A stretch of 15,637 nucleotides of DNA from Lysobacterales bacterium (GTDB lineage Bacteria > Pseudomonadota > Gammaproteobacteria > Xanthomonadales > SZUA-36). This document shows, one piece after another, positions 1-7,541 of this stretch. Both the position numbers and the translations under genes were made by a program. The DNA lies in assembly GCA_030637665.1 (NCBI GenBank), contig DAOWGA010000344.1:1-15637 (forward strand), written 5' to 3'. The notes beneath the pieces are model-generated. The model saw only the letters and a program-made list of their open reading frames with translations. It was not told the DNA's origin and did no database searches. How positions within the stretch are numbered: position 1 is the stretch's first letter; each line of letters opens with the position of its first letter.

Positions 1-1413
1 AATCCCGATGAACCAGGCGTAGTTGTACAGCTCGATCAGCAGGCCGCTTCCGCTGACGACTCCGGCCTGGACCAAAAAGCCGGGTACATTGGGCAAAACG
101 CCCATCAGAAGTGCAATCACGGCGCGGGCATTGACGCCGGCGTACTGGCCATTGCGCCGGTAGAGATCCGTGACATTGAGCTCGGTTTTCCGGACCAGGA
201 AATAATCCACCAGGATGATGCCGATCACCGGGCCCAGCAGTGCGGAATATCCGATCAGCCAGGTGAAGATATAGCCACTGGGGTCGGCCAGCAGTTTCCA
301 GGGCATCATTACGATACCAATGACACCGGTGATATAACCGCCGCGTTTAAAGTCGATTTTCGACGGCCACATATTGGAAAAACTGTTAGCCGGGCCCACT
401 ACGTTGGCGGCTGCATTGGTGGATATGGTCGCGATGACCACGGCCACCATGGAAAAGAACACCAGTACCGGCGAGTCGAACCGGCGGACCAGAACCACCG
501 GATCCCAGATTGCTTCGCCAAAGATCACAATGGTGGCGGATGTCACTGCCACGCCAATGAAAGCGAACAGCGTCATCGTGGTGGGTAGCCCAGAAAGCTG
601 GCCGACTATCTGCGCGCGTTGATCCTTTGCGTAGCGGGTAAAGTCCGAGATGTTCAGGGTCAAGGTAGCCCAGAAGCCCACCATGGCTGTCAGGCTGGGG
701 AAGAACAGTTGGTAAAATTCCCGTCTGTTATTGAACTGGGACTTCGCCTGCAGCATGGGCCCGAATCCATCAGCGCGGGTGTACGCCCAGGCCAGCAAGG
801 CCAGGCCGCACAGCAGCAGGAATGGCGCTGCCAGGTGCTCCAGTACCTTGATCGAGTTGATGCCTTTCCAGATCAGCGTGATGTTCATTGTCCAGAACAG
901 CATGAAGCAGGCGAATTGCACCCAGTGCACTCCCACCCAGTCCGGCATAAGCGCGGGCAGGCTGGCGACGCCGGGAAACAGGATCAGCACGATGGTGTAG
1001 ATGGCCGCGCCACCAATCCAGGTCTGGATGCCAAACCAGCCACAGGCGACGATGGCGCGCAAAAACGACGGAATGTGGGCGCCATTGATGCCAAAGGAAG
1101 CACGTGCGAATACCGGGAAGGGAATGCCGTATTTTGTGCCCGCGTGTCCGGACAGCGCCATTGGGATGAGTACGATCAGGTTGCCGAGTAATACGGTCCA
1201 CATGGCCTGCTGCCAGCTCATCCCGCCGTTGATCAGAGAAGCGGCAATCATGTAGGTGGGGATGTTGACGGCCATTCCGACCCACAGGGAAAAGAAAGAG
1301 ATGGCTTTCCAATCGCGTTGGACCAGGGGCACCGGAGCGATGTCAAAATTAATCAGTTCCGCATCAGAACCGGCTGGCAGCGCATACTCCTGGGTGGCCT
1401 CGGGTATTGGCAC
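1..1413 (-). CDS. NCS1-family nucleobase/hydantoin/allantoin transporter (3' end outside window)
   Basis: I translated 471 uninterrupted codons on the minus strand. The protein is a polytopic inner-membrane permease of the nucleobase:cation symporter-1 family (Mhp1, PucI and relatives). Family landmarks are an N-terminal IAPVP segment (residues 25-29), WFGIQTW (126-132), NISDFTRYAK (254-263), STNAAAN (331-337), MMPWK (369-373) and DYFLVR (403-408). W126, Q130 and N333 lie where Mhp1 binds hydantoin. The C-terminus runs off the left edge. The first ATG lies inside TM1, so I chose the GTG at 1413, three bases after the aminotransferase stop. A GGTGGG about 13 nt upstream is a poor ribosome site, so expression may depend on translational coupling. 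As the last visible gene of a dihydropyrimidinase operon it probably imports a pyrimidine base, dihydropyrimidine or hydantoin. Substrate cannot be decided from sequence; allantoin is an alternative. Confidence 0.93.
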   Translation of the reverse strand, partial: MPIPEATQEYALPAGSDAELINFDIAPVPLVQRDWKAISFFSLWVGMAVNIPTYMIAASLINGGMSWQQAMWTVLLGNLIVLIPMALSGHAGTKYGIPFPVFARASFGINGAHIPSFLRAIVACGWFGIQTWIGGAAIYTIVLILFPGVASLPALMPDWVGVHWVQFACFMLFWTMNITLIWKGINSIKVLEHLAAPFLLLCGLALLAWAYTRADGFGPMLQAKSQFNNRREFYQLFFPSLTAMVGFWATLTLNISDFTRYAKDQRAQIVGQLSGLPTTMTLFAFIGVAVTSATIVIFGEAIWDPVVLVRRFDSPVLVFFSMVAVVIATISTNAAANVVGPANSFSNMWPSKIDFKRGGYITGVIGIVMMPWKLLADPSGYIFTWLIGYSALLGPVIGIILVDYFLVRKTELNVTDLYRRNGQYAGVNARAVIALLMGVLPNVPGFLVQAGVVSGSGLLIELYNYAWFIGI

Positions 1414-1416
1414 GAA

Positions 1417-2784
1417 TCAGCTATTTCCCACCGGGATTTCCGCCAGGCTGCGGTCGAATACGTCCAGCAGTTCATCCGCCTGGCCGGCATCGAGGCTCAA
1501 AGGAGGCGCAACGCGCACCACGTTACCGAACAGGCCGCCTTTGCCAACCAACACGCCCTTGTCCTTGCACTTGTCCATGAACAGCAGAGTTTCCTCGCTC
1601 GCGTACTCCTTGCTGACACGGTCCTTGACCAGTTCCATGCCAAGCAGCAGGCCTTTTCCGCGTACATCGCCGATCAGGCGGTGCTTTTTCATCAGTTCCC
1701 GCATGCCGTCTTTCAGGCGTCGCCCCATGGCCTTTGCATTGGCGACCAGGTTTTCTTCAGCGATCACGTCCATGGTCGCCCTGGCCTGTGCGGTCTGCAT
1801 CGGGTCACCGCCGAAGGTGTTGAAATACAGCTTACCCTCGAACGCCTTTGCGTCCTCGGTTTTCATCAGCACCGCGCCGATGGCCGCGCCGTTACCAAAA
1901 CCCTTGGCCATGGTGACCATATCGGCATCGATATCCAGCTCTTTGCTCAGCAGGAATTCACCGCCACAGCGACCGGCACCGGTCTGAACTTCGTCCGAGA
2001 TGTAGCGCCCGCCGTAGTTGTGGACGATTTCGGTGACGCGGTGAAAATACTCGACAGGCGGGTCGATGAAGCCGCCGACACCCATGATGGGCTCCGCGAT
2101 AAACCCGGCGATTTTTCCGTGAGTGGAAGTCTGGATAGTGGTTTCGACATTTTTTGCACATTCCAGGTCGCAACTGTCCGCCTTCTGCATGAAGGGGCAG
2201 CGGTAGCAATTGGGTTCCAGTGCGCTGGTGGCCTGGGCGTTGGGTTGTGCGCGGTAACGCCAGGTATGGTGGCCGCACTGGGCCAGCGTGGCCGCGGTGC
2301 CTCCATGGTATCCATGGCGCAGGTTGATGATGATGGTCTCGCCGGTGGACTGACGGGCGGCCATAAAGGCAAGTTCATTGGCTTCCGAACCGGAGTTGGT
2401 AAACGAGGCAACGTCCAGCCCTTCCGGCGCCTCGGCCACCAGCGCCTCGGCCAGTGCGGTCACGTGGCGCGAGAGGTAAAGCAGGCTGGTGTGCTGAATC
2501 TCGTCATCCTCCAGCATTTTCATCAGTTTTTTCTTGATCTTCGGATGGTTGTGGCCGGCCGAGATGCAGACAATGCCGCCGATGGCGTCAAGGTAGCGCC
2601 TGCCCTGTTCATCCCAGACGTATGCCCCTTTTGCCCTCACCAGTTGCAGGGCTTCACCATGGTAATGGTGCGCATTGGGCAGGAAATGCCGCTTGCGGAA
2701 GGCGAGCAGGTCTTCATTGCGGGCAGTGTCATTGTTACTGTCAGGAGCAGTCGGAATGGACTGCAGAACTTCTTCCGGCCTCAT
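1417..2784 (-). CDS. Class III PLP aminotransferase, probable beta-alanine (omega-amino acid):pyruvate/glyoxylate transaminase
   Basis: This 455-residue fold-type I PLP enzyme is of the AGXT2/omega-aminotransferase kind. SGSEANE (131-137) binds phosphate, D264 in ISDEVQTG contacts the PLP pyridine nitrogen, and K294 in MAKGFGNG should form the Schiff base. GDVRGKGLL (372-380) is the usual C-terminal motif. A cysteine cluster (C193, C196, C205, C209) sits in the insertion that many bacterial relatives carry. Length is normal for the family. The start has GGAG 8 nt upstream, and the gene follows beta-ureidopropionase by 19 bp. In this operon the likely role is transamination of beta-alanine, or 3-aminoisobutyrate from thymine, to malonate or methylmalonate semialdehyde, the last step of reductive pyrimidine breakdown. 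The amino donor is inferred from context; other omega-amino acids or a GABA-type substrate remain possible. Confidence 0.92.
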   Translation of the reverse strand: MRPEEVLQSIPTAPDSNNDTARNEDLLAFRKRHFLPNAHHYHGEALQLVRAKGAYVWDEQGRRYLDAIGGIVCISAGHNHPKIKKKLMKMLEDDEIQHTSLLYLSRHVTALAEALVAEAPEGLDVASFTNSGSEANELAFMAARQSTGETIIINLRHGYHGGTAATLAQCGHHTWRYRAQPNAQATSALEPNCYRCPFMQKADSCDLECAKNVETTIQTSTHGKIAGFIAEPIMGVGGFIDPPVEYFHRVTEIVHNYGGRYISDEVQTGAGRCGGEFLLSKELDIDADMVTMAKGFGNGAAIGAVLMKTEDAKAFEGKLYFNTFGGDPMQTAQARATMDVIAEENLVANAKAMGRRLKDGMRELMKKHRLIGDVRGKGLLLGMELVKDRVSKEYASEETLLFMDKCKDKGVLVGKGGLFGNVVRVAPPLSLDAGQADELLDVFDRSLAEIPVGNS

Positions 2785-2803
2785 GTTTCAATCTCCGTGA
2801 ATG

Positions 2804-3670
2804 TCAGTGTTCGGTCAGTGGCCCATAGGATTCCGGACGACGGTCGCGGAAGAATTGCCAGTTGTGTCTGACTTCCCGGACCATGTCCAGATCGAGGTCC
2901 GCCATTAGCAATTCATCTTTGTCTCTGCTGGCCTGCGCGACAATTTTCCCGCGCGGATCAACAAAGTAAGATGAACCGTAGAACTCGCCGATCGACCAGG
3001 GTTCCTCGTTGCCAATCCGGTTGATCGCTGCAACGAAATAGCCATTGGCGACAGCGTGAGCCGGTTGCTCCAGCTCCCACAGGTATTCCGATAAACCCGC
3101 CACGGTCGCGGACGGATTGAACACAATTTCCGCACCGTTCAGTCCCAGAACCCTGGCGCCTTCGGGGAAATGCCGGTCATAGCAGATATAGACACCCACC
3201 TTTCCGTAGGCTGTATCGAACACGGGATAACCGAGGTTTCCGGGCTTGAAAAAGAACTTCTCCCAGAACCCGGCGACCTGGGGGATGTGGTTTTTACGGT
3301 ACTTACCGAGATATTTGCCGTCCGCGTCGATAACGGCAGCCGTGTTGTAGTGGATGCCGGTAATGTGCTCTTCGTAGATCGGTACGATGATGACCATATT
3401 GTATTTTCGGGCATATTCGCACATCAGTTGGGTGGTTGGGCCGTCCGGGATGGGTTCGGCGGCATGGTACCACTTGGTATCCTGCGACGGGCAAAAATAG
3501 GGGCCGGTAAAAATTTCCTGGAAACACAGCATTTGCACGCCCTGTTTTCCGGCTTCGGTGATATATGGGATGTGCGCCTCGATCATCGCTGTGCGGTGTT
3601 CTTCCACCGATGCGCCCGTGTCGAGCTTGTTGGCCATCTGGATTATGCCGGCTTTCACGATTCTTGACAT
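2804..3670 (-). CDS. pydC: Beta-ureidopropionase (N-carbamoyl-beta-alanine amidohydrolase), nitrilase superfamily
   Basis: This 288-residue cytosolic carbon-nitrogen hydrolase would convert N-carbamoyl-beta-alanine to beta-alanine, CO2 and ammonia. The nitrilase triad is visible: E52 in CFQEIFTGPYFC, K126 in GKYRKNHIPQ and C163 in YICYDRHFPE. Length fits a stand-alone amidase without the N-terminal extension of eukaryotic enzymes. An in-frame ATG at 3781 exists, but the start at 3670 is preferred: it has AGAGGA about 6 nt upstream, begins at the conserved first beta strand (VKAGIIQMAN) and does not run into dihydropyrimidinase. It lies 37 bp after dihydropyrimidinase and 19 bp before the aminotransferase, the reaction order of the pathway. 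N-carbamoylputrescine amidase (AguB) is closely related and cannot be excluded by motif alone, but no agmatine gene is nearby. A D-carbamoylase role in hydantoin use is the other alternative. Confidence 0.9.
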   Translation of the reverse strand: MSRIVKAGIIQMANKLDTGASVEEHRTAMIEAHIPYITEAGKQGVQMLCFQEIFTGPYFCPSQDTKWYHAAEPIPDGPTTQLMCEYARKYNMVIIVPIYEEHITGIHYNTAAVIDADGKYLGKYRKNHIPQVAGFWEKFFFKPGNLGYPVFDTAYGKVGVYICYDRHFPEGARVLGLNGAEIVFNPSATVAGLSEYLWELEQPAHAVANGYFVAAINRIGNEEPWSIGEFYGSSYFVDPRGKIVAQASRDKDELLMADLDLDMVREVRHNWQFFRDRRPESYGPLTEH

Positions 3671-3707
3671 GGCTATTCCTCTGTACGCTGGTTTCGATTT
3701 CCCGGCT

Positions 3708-5096
3708 TCAATACCTGGGGTTGAACGGCCCGCGCGCCACGTATTGGCCGAAGCCCTCGTCCACAGCCGCCAGGCCATCATCCACGGCCACTGTTCCGCG
3801 CAGGATGGTTGTGCGGCATTTACCCTGGACTTGCCAGCCCTCGTACGCGGAGTAATCGACCCTCATGTGGTGTGTATCGGCCGAGATAGTGTGTTTCATT
3901 TCAGGGTCGAACACGATGATGTCAGCATCAGAACCCACCGCGATGGTGCCCTTGCGCGGAAACAGACCGAATATCTTCGCGGCCATCGTGGAAGTAACTT
4001 CCACAAATTTGTTCAGCGAAATACGGCCCTGATGAACGCCCTCGGAGTACATCAGTTCCACGCGGTGCTCGATGCCCGGTGCGCCATTGGGGATTTTTGA
4101 GAAATTATCGATCCCCATTTCCTTCTGATTGGTACAGAATGGACAATGGTCTGTGGCTACGTGTTGCACCAGGTTCTGGTTGATCGCGGCCCACAGGGCT
4201 TGCTGGTCTTTCGGCTTGCGCAGGGGTGGGCTCATCACGACTTTTGCACCCTCGAAACCCTCTTCGAAATAGAGTGACTCATCCAGCAGCAAATACTGTA
4301 CGCAGGTTTCCGCGTGCACTTTCTGGTTGCGCAGCGTGGCGGCCTTGACCCGGGCCAGGGATTCCTCGCAGGTCATGTGCACGATGTACAGCGGACATTC
4401 CGCCTGGTATGCGAGGTCGATCACACGGCCGCTGGCCTCCGCTTCGCAGATGGGCGGACGTGACAATACGTGGTAACGGGGTTCGGTTTTACCTTCGGCA
4501 AGGAACTTCTGCACCAGGTGGTCGACCATGTCGCCATTTTCAGCGTGGGTGGTGATGATGCCGCCGTGTTTCACCAGTTCTTTCATCAGTTCAAACATCT
4601 GGCGGTCGTCGATCATCAATGCGCCCTTGTAAGCCATGAAAGTTTTAAAGGAATTGATGCCGTGTTCGTTGATCACACGCGGGATTTCCTTGCGCGTGCT
4701 CTCATTGAAGTCGGTCACGGCGCAATGGAATGCGTAGTCTCCTGCAGCGTGCCCATCCGCTTTGCGATGCCACTCGCCGATGGCGGCTTCGAGGCTGTCT
4801 CCCTGGGTCTGGATGGCGAAATCAATGATGGTAGTGGTGCCGCCGTGAAGTCCGGCCAGGGTTCCCGAATGGAATGTGTCACTGGCGAAGGTGCCCATGA
4901 AAGGCAATTCCATGTGAGTGTGGGCATCGATACCCCCTGGAAAGAGGTAGCAGCCTTCAGCATCGATGACGCGGTCGGCGCTTTCATCCAGTGTGTCCGC
5001 GATGGCGGCGACTTTCTCATCCTTCACCAGAACGTCAGCGCGATAATGGTCGGTGGCGGTGACGATCGTGCCGTTTCTGATCAGCAGCTTGCTCAT
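3708..5096 (-). CDS. hydA: Dihydropyrimidinase (D-hydantoinase family)
   Basis: This 462-residue amidohydrolase hydrolyses 5,6-dihydrouracil or dihydrothymine to the N-carbamoyl-beta-amino acid. The binuclear zinc site is intact: H59 and H61 (DAHTHME), K151 as the carboxylated bridging lysine (SFKTFMAYKG), H184 (TTHAEN), H240 (YIVHMTCEE) and D316 (VATDHCPF). Y156 matches the substrate-binding tyrosine of the family. Length is typical. The ATG has AAGGAG 8 nt upstream. It is the first gene of the leftward pyrimidine operon, and 392 bp separate it from the divergent cytosine deaminase; most of that space is an inverted-repeat element. Hydantoinase activity is common in this family, so a hydantoin role is possible, but the downstream beta-ureidopropionase and omega-transaminase favour pyrimidine catabolism. 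Confidence 0.94.
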   Translation of the reverse strand: MSKLLIRNGTIVTATDHYRADVLVKDEKVAAIADTLDESADRVIDAEGCYLFPGGIDAHTHMELPFMGTFASDTFHSGTLAGLHGGTTTIIDFAIQTQGDSLEAAIGEWHRKADGHAAGDYAFHCAVTDFNESTRKEIPRVINEHGINSFKTFMAYKGALMIDDRQMFELMKELVKHGGIITTHAENGDMVDHLVQKFLAEGKTEPRYHVLSRPPICEAEASGRVIDLAYQAECPLYIVHMTCEESLARVKAATLRNQKVHAETCVQYLLLDESLYFEEGFEGAKVVMSPPLRKPKDQQALWAAINQNLVQHVATDHCPFCTNQKEMGIDNFSKIPNGAPGIEHRVELMYSEGVHQGRISLNKFVEVTSTMAAKIFGLFPRKGTIAVGSDADIIVFDPEMKHTISADTHHMRVDYSAYEGWQVQGKCRTTILRGTVAVDDGLAAVDEGFGQYVARGPFNPRY

Positions 5097-5207
5097 GGAT
5101 TTTCTCCTTGCCGACGTAAAGTCCAGAGTACCATCTCGCGAATGTGGAATGGTAACCTGAGTCCATATCCCGTGTGAAAATCAAAACAGGGCTCTGTACC
5201 CCTGAAC
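5097..5207 (-). promoter_or_regulatory. Upstream region of the dihydropyrimidinase operon
   Basis: These 111 bp between the dihydropyrimidinase start and the foldback element should contain the leftward operon's promoter. I see no convincing -35/-10 pair. TACCAT at 5129-5134 and ATGGTA at 5149-5154 form a 6-bp inverted repeat with a 14-bp spacer, a possible operator about 35-60 bp upstream of the start codon. It does not resemble the RutR box. The assignment rests on position and this weak palindrome only. Confidence 0.3.
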
Positions 5208-5476
5208 CTAGTGTAGTATCAAGCCTGAATTGATGGGTTCAGCGAGTCGTGAAGTGGTTGGGCGCAAGGCACGTCTCGCCGGCAATGGCTGGCCCTTGAC
5301 CAGAGGCGTAACACCGCGAACGACCGCTTCACGGCTCGCCCGAAGGGAGCTACCCAGATGCTCCAATACGGCGTTGCAGCCCTTGAAAAGGACATGCCAT
5401 TTCCTGCAGACTGCGTCTTGTCTTGGAACATCTGGGTAGCTCTGAATCCACCAATTCAGGCTTGACACTACACTAG
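5208..5476. mobile_element. MITE-like foldback element, 269 bp, with 35-bp terminal inverted repeats and two internal hairpins
   Basis: The ends at 5208-5242 and 5442-5476 are inverted repeats matching at 32 of 35 positions, both beginning CTAGTGTAGT when read inward. Inside are two further palindromes: 5242-5265 with 5316-5339 (19 of 24), and 5347-5366 with 5423-5442 (19 of 20, the first 14 exact). The predicted shape is one closing stem with two arms. Three of the five first-arm mismatches would be U-G wobbles in plus-strand RNA, so pairing is largely conserved. No transposase is encoded; the overlapping minus-strand ORF is low-complexity and unlike any protein I know. Terminal CTAG is self-complementary, so it may belong to the repeat or be a 4-bp target duplication. 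The family is not identified. It ends one base before the deaminase ribosome site. A non-mobile structured element is the alternative. Confidence 0.7.
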
Positions 5477-5477
5477 C

Positions 5478-5482
5478 AGGAG
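5478..5482 (+). promoter_or_regulatory. Ribosome binding site of the cytosine deaminase
   Basis: AGGAG lies 6 nt before the ATG at 5489, a strong site that fixes this start. It begins one base after the inverted-repeat element ends, so the whole leader upstream of it derives from the element. Confidence 0.8.
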
Positions 5483-5488
5483 ACAGCC

Positions 5489-5926
5489 ATGGATTCATTC
5501 ATGCAAGCTGCAATCGAGGAAGCCCGCCAGGGATTATCAGAAGGCGGGATTCCGATTGGCTCTGTACTTGTGTATAAAAACAGGATTATAGGCCGCGGCC
5601 ACAACCGCCGTGTCCAACAGGGCAGTGTCGTACTTCACGGTGAAATGGATGCGCTGGAAAACGCCGGCCGCCAGGCAGCCGGGGTCTATCAACAAAGCAC
5701 CATCTACACCACGCTGTCTCCCTGCCCGATGTGTTCCGGAGCGATCCTGTTGTACGGCATCCCCAGCGTTGTGGTCGGGGAAAACAGAACTTTCGAGGGA
5801 GAAGAACAACTGCTCCGCTCGCACGGCGTGGAAGTGACTGTTGTGCAGGATGAGGAATGCATCAGCATGATGCAGGACTTCATCAAAACCAGGCCCGGTC
5901 TCTGGAACGAAGACATCGGCGCTTGA
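5489..5926 (+). CDS. Cytosine deaminase, yeast Fcy1-like (CDA/tRNA-adenosine deaminase fold)
   Basis: This 145-residue zinc hydrolase probably converts cytosine to uracil. Zinc ligands are H50, C79 and C82, and E52 is the proton shuttle (LHGEM and LSPCPMC). From memory it resembles Saccharomyces Fcy1 along its length: GGIPIG (19-24), GRGHN (35-39), GSVVLHGE (45-52), TTLSPCPMC (74-82), LYGIP (88-92), GEN (96-98) and the C-terminal WNEDIGA, where D142 matches yeast D155. That tail and the lack of the TadA loop signature argue against TadA or guanine deaminase. Bacterial cytosine deaminases are more often CodA, an unrelated amidohydrolase. It is transcribed divergently from the dihydropyrimidinase operon and would supply uracil to it. 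Its own promoter must lie in or beyond the foldback element. Guanine or another small-base specificity is the main alternative. Confidence 0.85.
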   Translation: MDSFMQAAIEEARQGLSEGGIPIGSVLVYKNRIIGRGHNRRVQQGSVVLHGEMDALENAGRQAAGVYQQSTIYTTLSPCPMCSGAILLYGIPSVVVGENRTFEGEEQLLRSHGVEVTVVQDEECISMMQDFIKTRPGLWNEDIGA

Positions 5927-5939
5927 ACCGGGAATCCAT

Positions 5940-7541
5940 TCAGCCGGTTTCCACCACGGGTTGGGCGAGGATCCAGAGACTCAGCATGGTGTAAGCCACC
6001 ATCAACAGCAGCATCGGGATCTGGCTCAAAAGTGCCGCACGATTGCGGTGGAAAGTGCGCAGCGCCATCACGTGCGCCAGCCAAACGGCGATGATGTGGC
6101 CGGTTACGATAGCGATGACCGAGGTGTACCAGACGAATCGTGCGTTGACGACACCGATGTCCACCATGTACAGCTTGGTGCCGAACAGGTCCCAGCCCAT
6201 GCCGAAGGGATCGGAAACCAGCGGGATGATGTATTGCCCAACGATCGCGAGGTAGGACAGGTAGTGTGCGAGATGATAAGCCAGTGCAATGGGAACCAGG
6301 CTCAACACGAACAGCCCCCCAACCTGCCGGACAGAAATGCCGACCCGGTCGGCGGCAGGGACGCTAAACAGCATCAGCGCGCTGAACAGAAGGTATAGCA
6401 ACTGGAACAGGAGCAGGAAGGTAATGAGGGCGATAGTTCCGACAGCGGCGACGGCGTTGCCGGTGATGTCCTGCAGGGCAATGATCAATGGCCGCAGAGT
6501 TTCCGAATAGATCATCCACCTGGCCAGGTCAGCCCATAAAGAGGTTGCCAGCAGGCCGTCAAAAGTCACGCTGGACAGCATGACCAGCACGAACACCATG
6601 GACGGGGTTGATATGGGCCTGGATGTCAACAGGCCCACGGCCCACGGGCGCAGATTCCATTCGCGCTGGTCCTGTGCCGCAGCTTCGAAACATTCAAGGC
6701 AGTTCACGCAGCCCGCGAAACGATCGCGGCAGATTCCGGACCCGCAGGCAGCGCATACCGCTGCATCAGCGACTCGGATCTCGCTGGGTGCAAAGCGGGC
6801 GAGGAACCCGAACACCACGGTGAATGCTTCGCCGTTGCGCAACCAGCTGCGCCGTCCAAACAAAAACATGCCCGTCAATGTGATCGTGCTGTAAATCAAC
6901 GCTGCTTTGGCCAGGCTGGCGGGGGTGTCGCTTTCCGGCCAGATCAGCTCCGCCCAGACAAACCAGGCGAATAGCAAAACGGCAGGCCGGCGCCCAGGCC
7001 AGCCGGGCCAGCGCAGGGAAAGTCCGAAGCGATGGGAGGGGAACAGGGTCAGCCAGAGGCTTTCAGCCCATCCATATAGGGCGGACCAGGGATTGATGAC
7101 GGTCCACAAGTCGCCGGCGAGCCCGGAGATATAGGCGAACCCGACCCACCAGATGACCCAAATGGCGGTAGGAGCGATATTCTCGAAGGGATTTTCAGGA
7201 CCGATATATCCGCTGGCGATGACCAGCGCCAGCCACCCGACTGAAAAGGCCCGAAGCATTCGGACCAGAAATGGGCTGGCCAGAATGCGGCCAACGGGAT
7301 TTTCCAAAAGATTGAACCGGGGGTAATGTTCAAAGATGCGCTCGCCGCGCATAAAAAATGCGATTACCACAAAAGACAGCGCTACGGCGGCCGCGGCGCC
7401 CCCGATATACAGGCCGAGCGGTACCGGGAGGTCGTAGCGCTGTGCAAACCCGTGCGCGGAAACACCGCTCGGAACAATGGCCAGCAAGCAGCCCGCTTGA
7501 GTGAATTTCACGCCCACGTTTACGGGTGACTCAATCGGCAC
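5940..7541 (-). CDS. Polytopic membrane protein with a six-cysteine cluster, function unknown
   Basis: The 533-residue product is an integral membrane protein with roughly ten to twelve hydrophobic segments. Its N-terminus looks like a signal or first membrane segment, then H30 and a YDLPVPLGLYIGG segment that I recall as conserved in proteobacterial and actinobacterial homologues, some loosely labelled fenitrothion hydrolase; that label is not supported by anything visible. A loop contains C263, C266, C271, C278, C281 and C284, spaced like an iron-sulfur or metal site. The start is GTG, whose G is the last base of the upstream TAG stop (TAGTG), so translation is probably coupled to the cupredoxin-like gene. 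It converges on the cytosine deaminase with a 13-bp gap. A membrane metal-handling or redox role with the secreted partner is inference only. Confidence 0.8.
   Translation of the reverse strand: MPIESPVNVGVKFTQAGCLLAIVPSGVSAHGFAQRYDLPVPLGLYIGGAAAAVALSFVVIAFFMRGERIFEHYPRFNLLENPVGRILASPFLVRMLRAFSVGWLALVIASGYIGPENPFENIAPTAIWVIWWVGFAYISGLAGDLWTVINPWSALYGWAESLWLTLFPSHRFGLSLRWPGWPGRRPAVLLFAWFVWAELIWPESDTPASLAKAALIYSTITLTGMFLFGRRSWLRNGEAFTVVFGFLARFAPSEIRVADAAVCAACGSGICRDRFAGCVNCLECFEAAAQDQREWNLRPWAVGLLTSRPISTPSMVFVLVMLSSVTFDGLLATSLWADLARWMIYSETLRPLIIALQDITGNAVAAVGTIALITFLLLFQLLYLLFSALMLFSVPAADRVGISVRQVGGLFVLSLVPIALAYHLAHYLSYLAIVGQYIIPLVSDPFGMGWDLFGTKLYMVDIGVVNARFVWYTSVIAIVTGHIIAVWLAHVMALRTFHRNRAALLSQIPMLLLMVAYTMLSLWILAQPVVETG

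Noticed and set aside
619..1987. Several plus-strand ORFs and a 180-residue minus-strand ORF at 770-1312
   Set aside because: They are shadows of the NCS1 transporter and the aminotransferase; the transporter frame translates without a stop and carries all family motifs.
1318..2871. 517-residue plus-strand ORF
   Set aside because: It runs antisense to the aminotransferase, whose catalytic lysine, PLP aspartate and length are clear. The ORF has no recognisable domain.
3671..3781. N-terminal extension of beta-ureidopropionase to an upstream ATG
   Set aside because: The extra 37 residues overlap the end of dihydropyrimidinase, are Trp/Arg-rich and lack a ribosome site, whereas 3670 has AGAGGA.
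2804..5096. Hydantoin-racemising D-amino acid pathway (hydantoinase plus carbamoylase)
   Set aside because: No hydantoin racemase is present, and the omega-aminotransferase plus cytosine deaminase fit pyrimidine catabolism better. Not fully excluded.
5462..5490. Outward promoter from the right terminal repeat (TTGACA at 5462-5467)
   Set aside because: A -10 at the proper distance would fall on the deaminase start codon and the sequence there is not -10-like.
5208..5498. 96-residue minus-strand ORF over the foldback element
   Set aside because: It is the reading of an inverted-repeat element, without a fold, ribosome site or transposase motifs.
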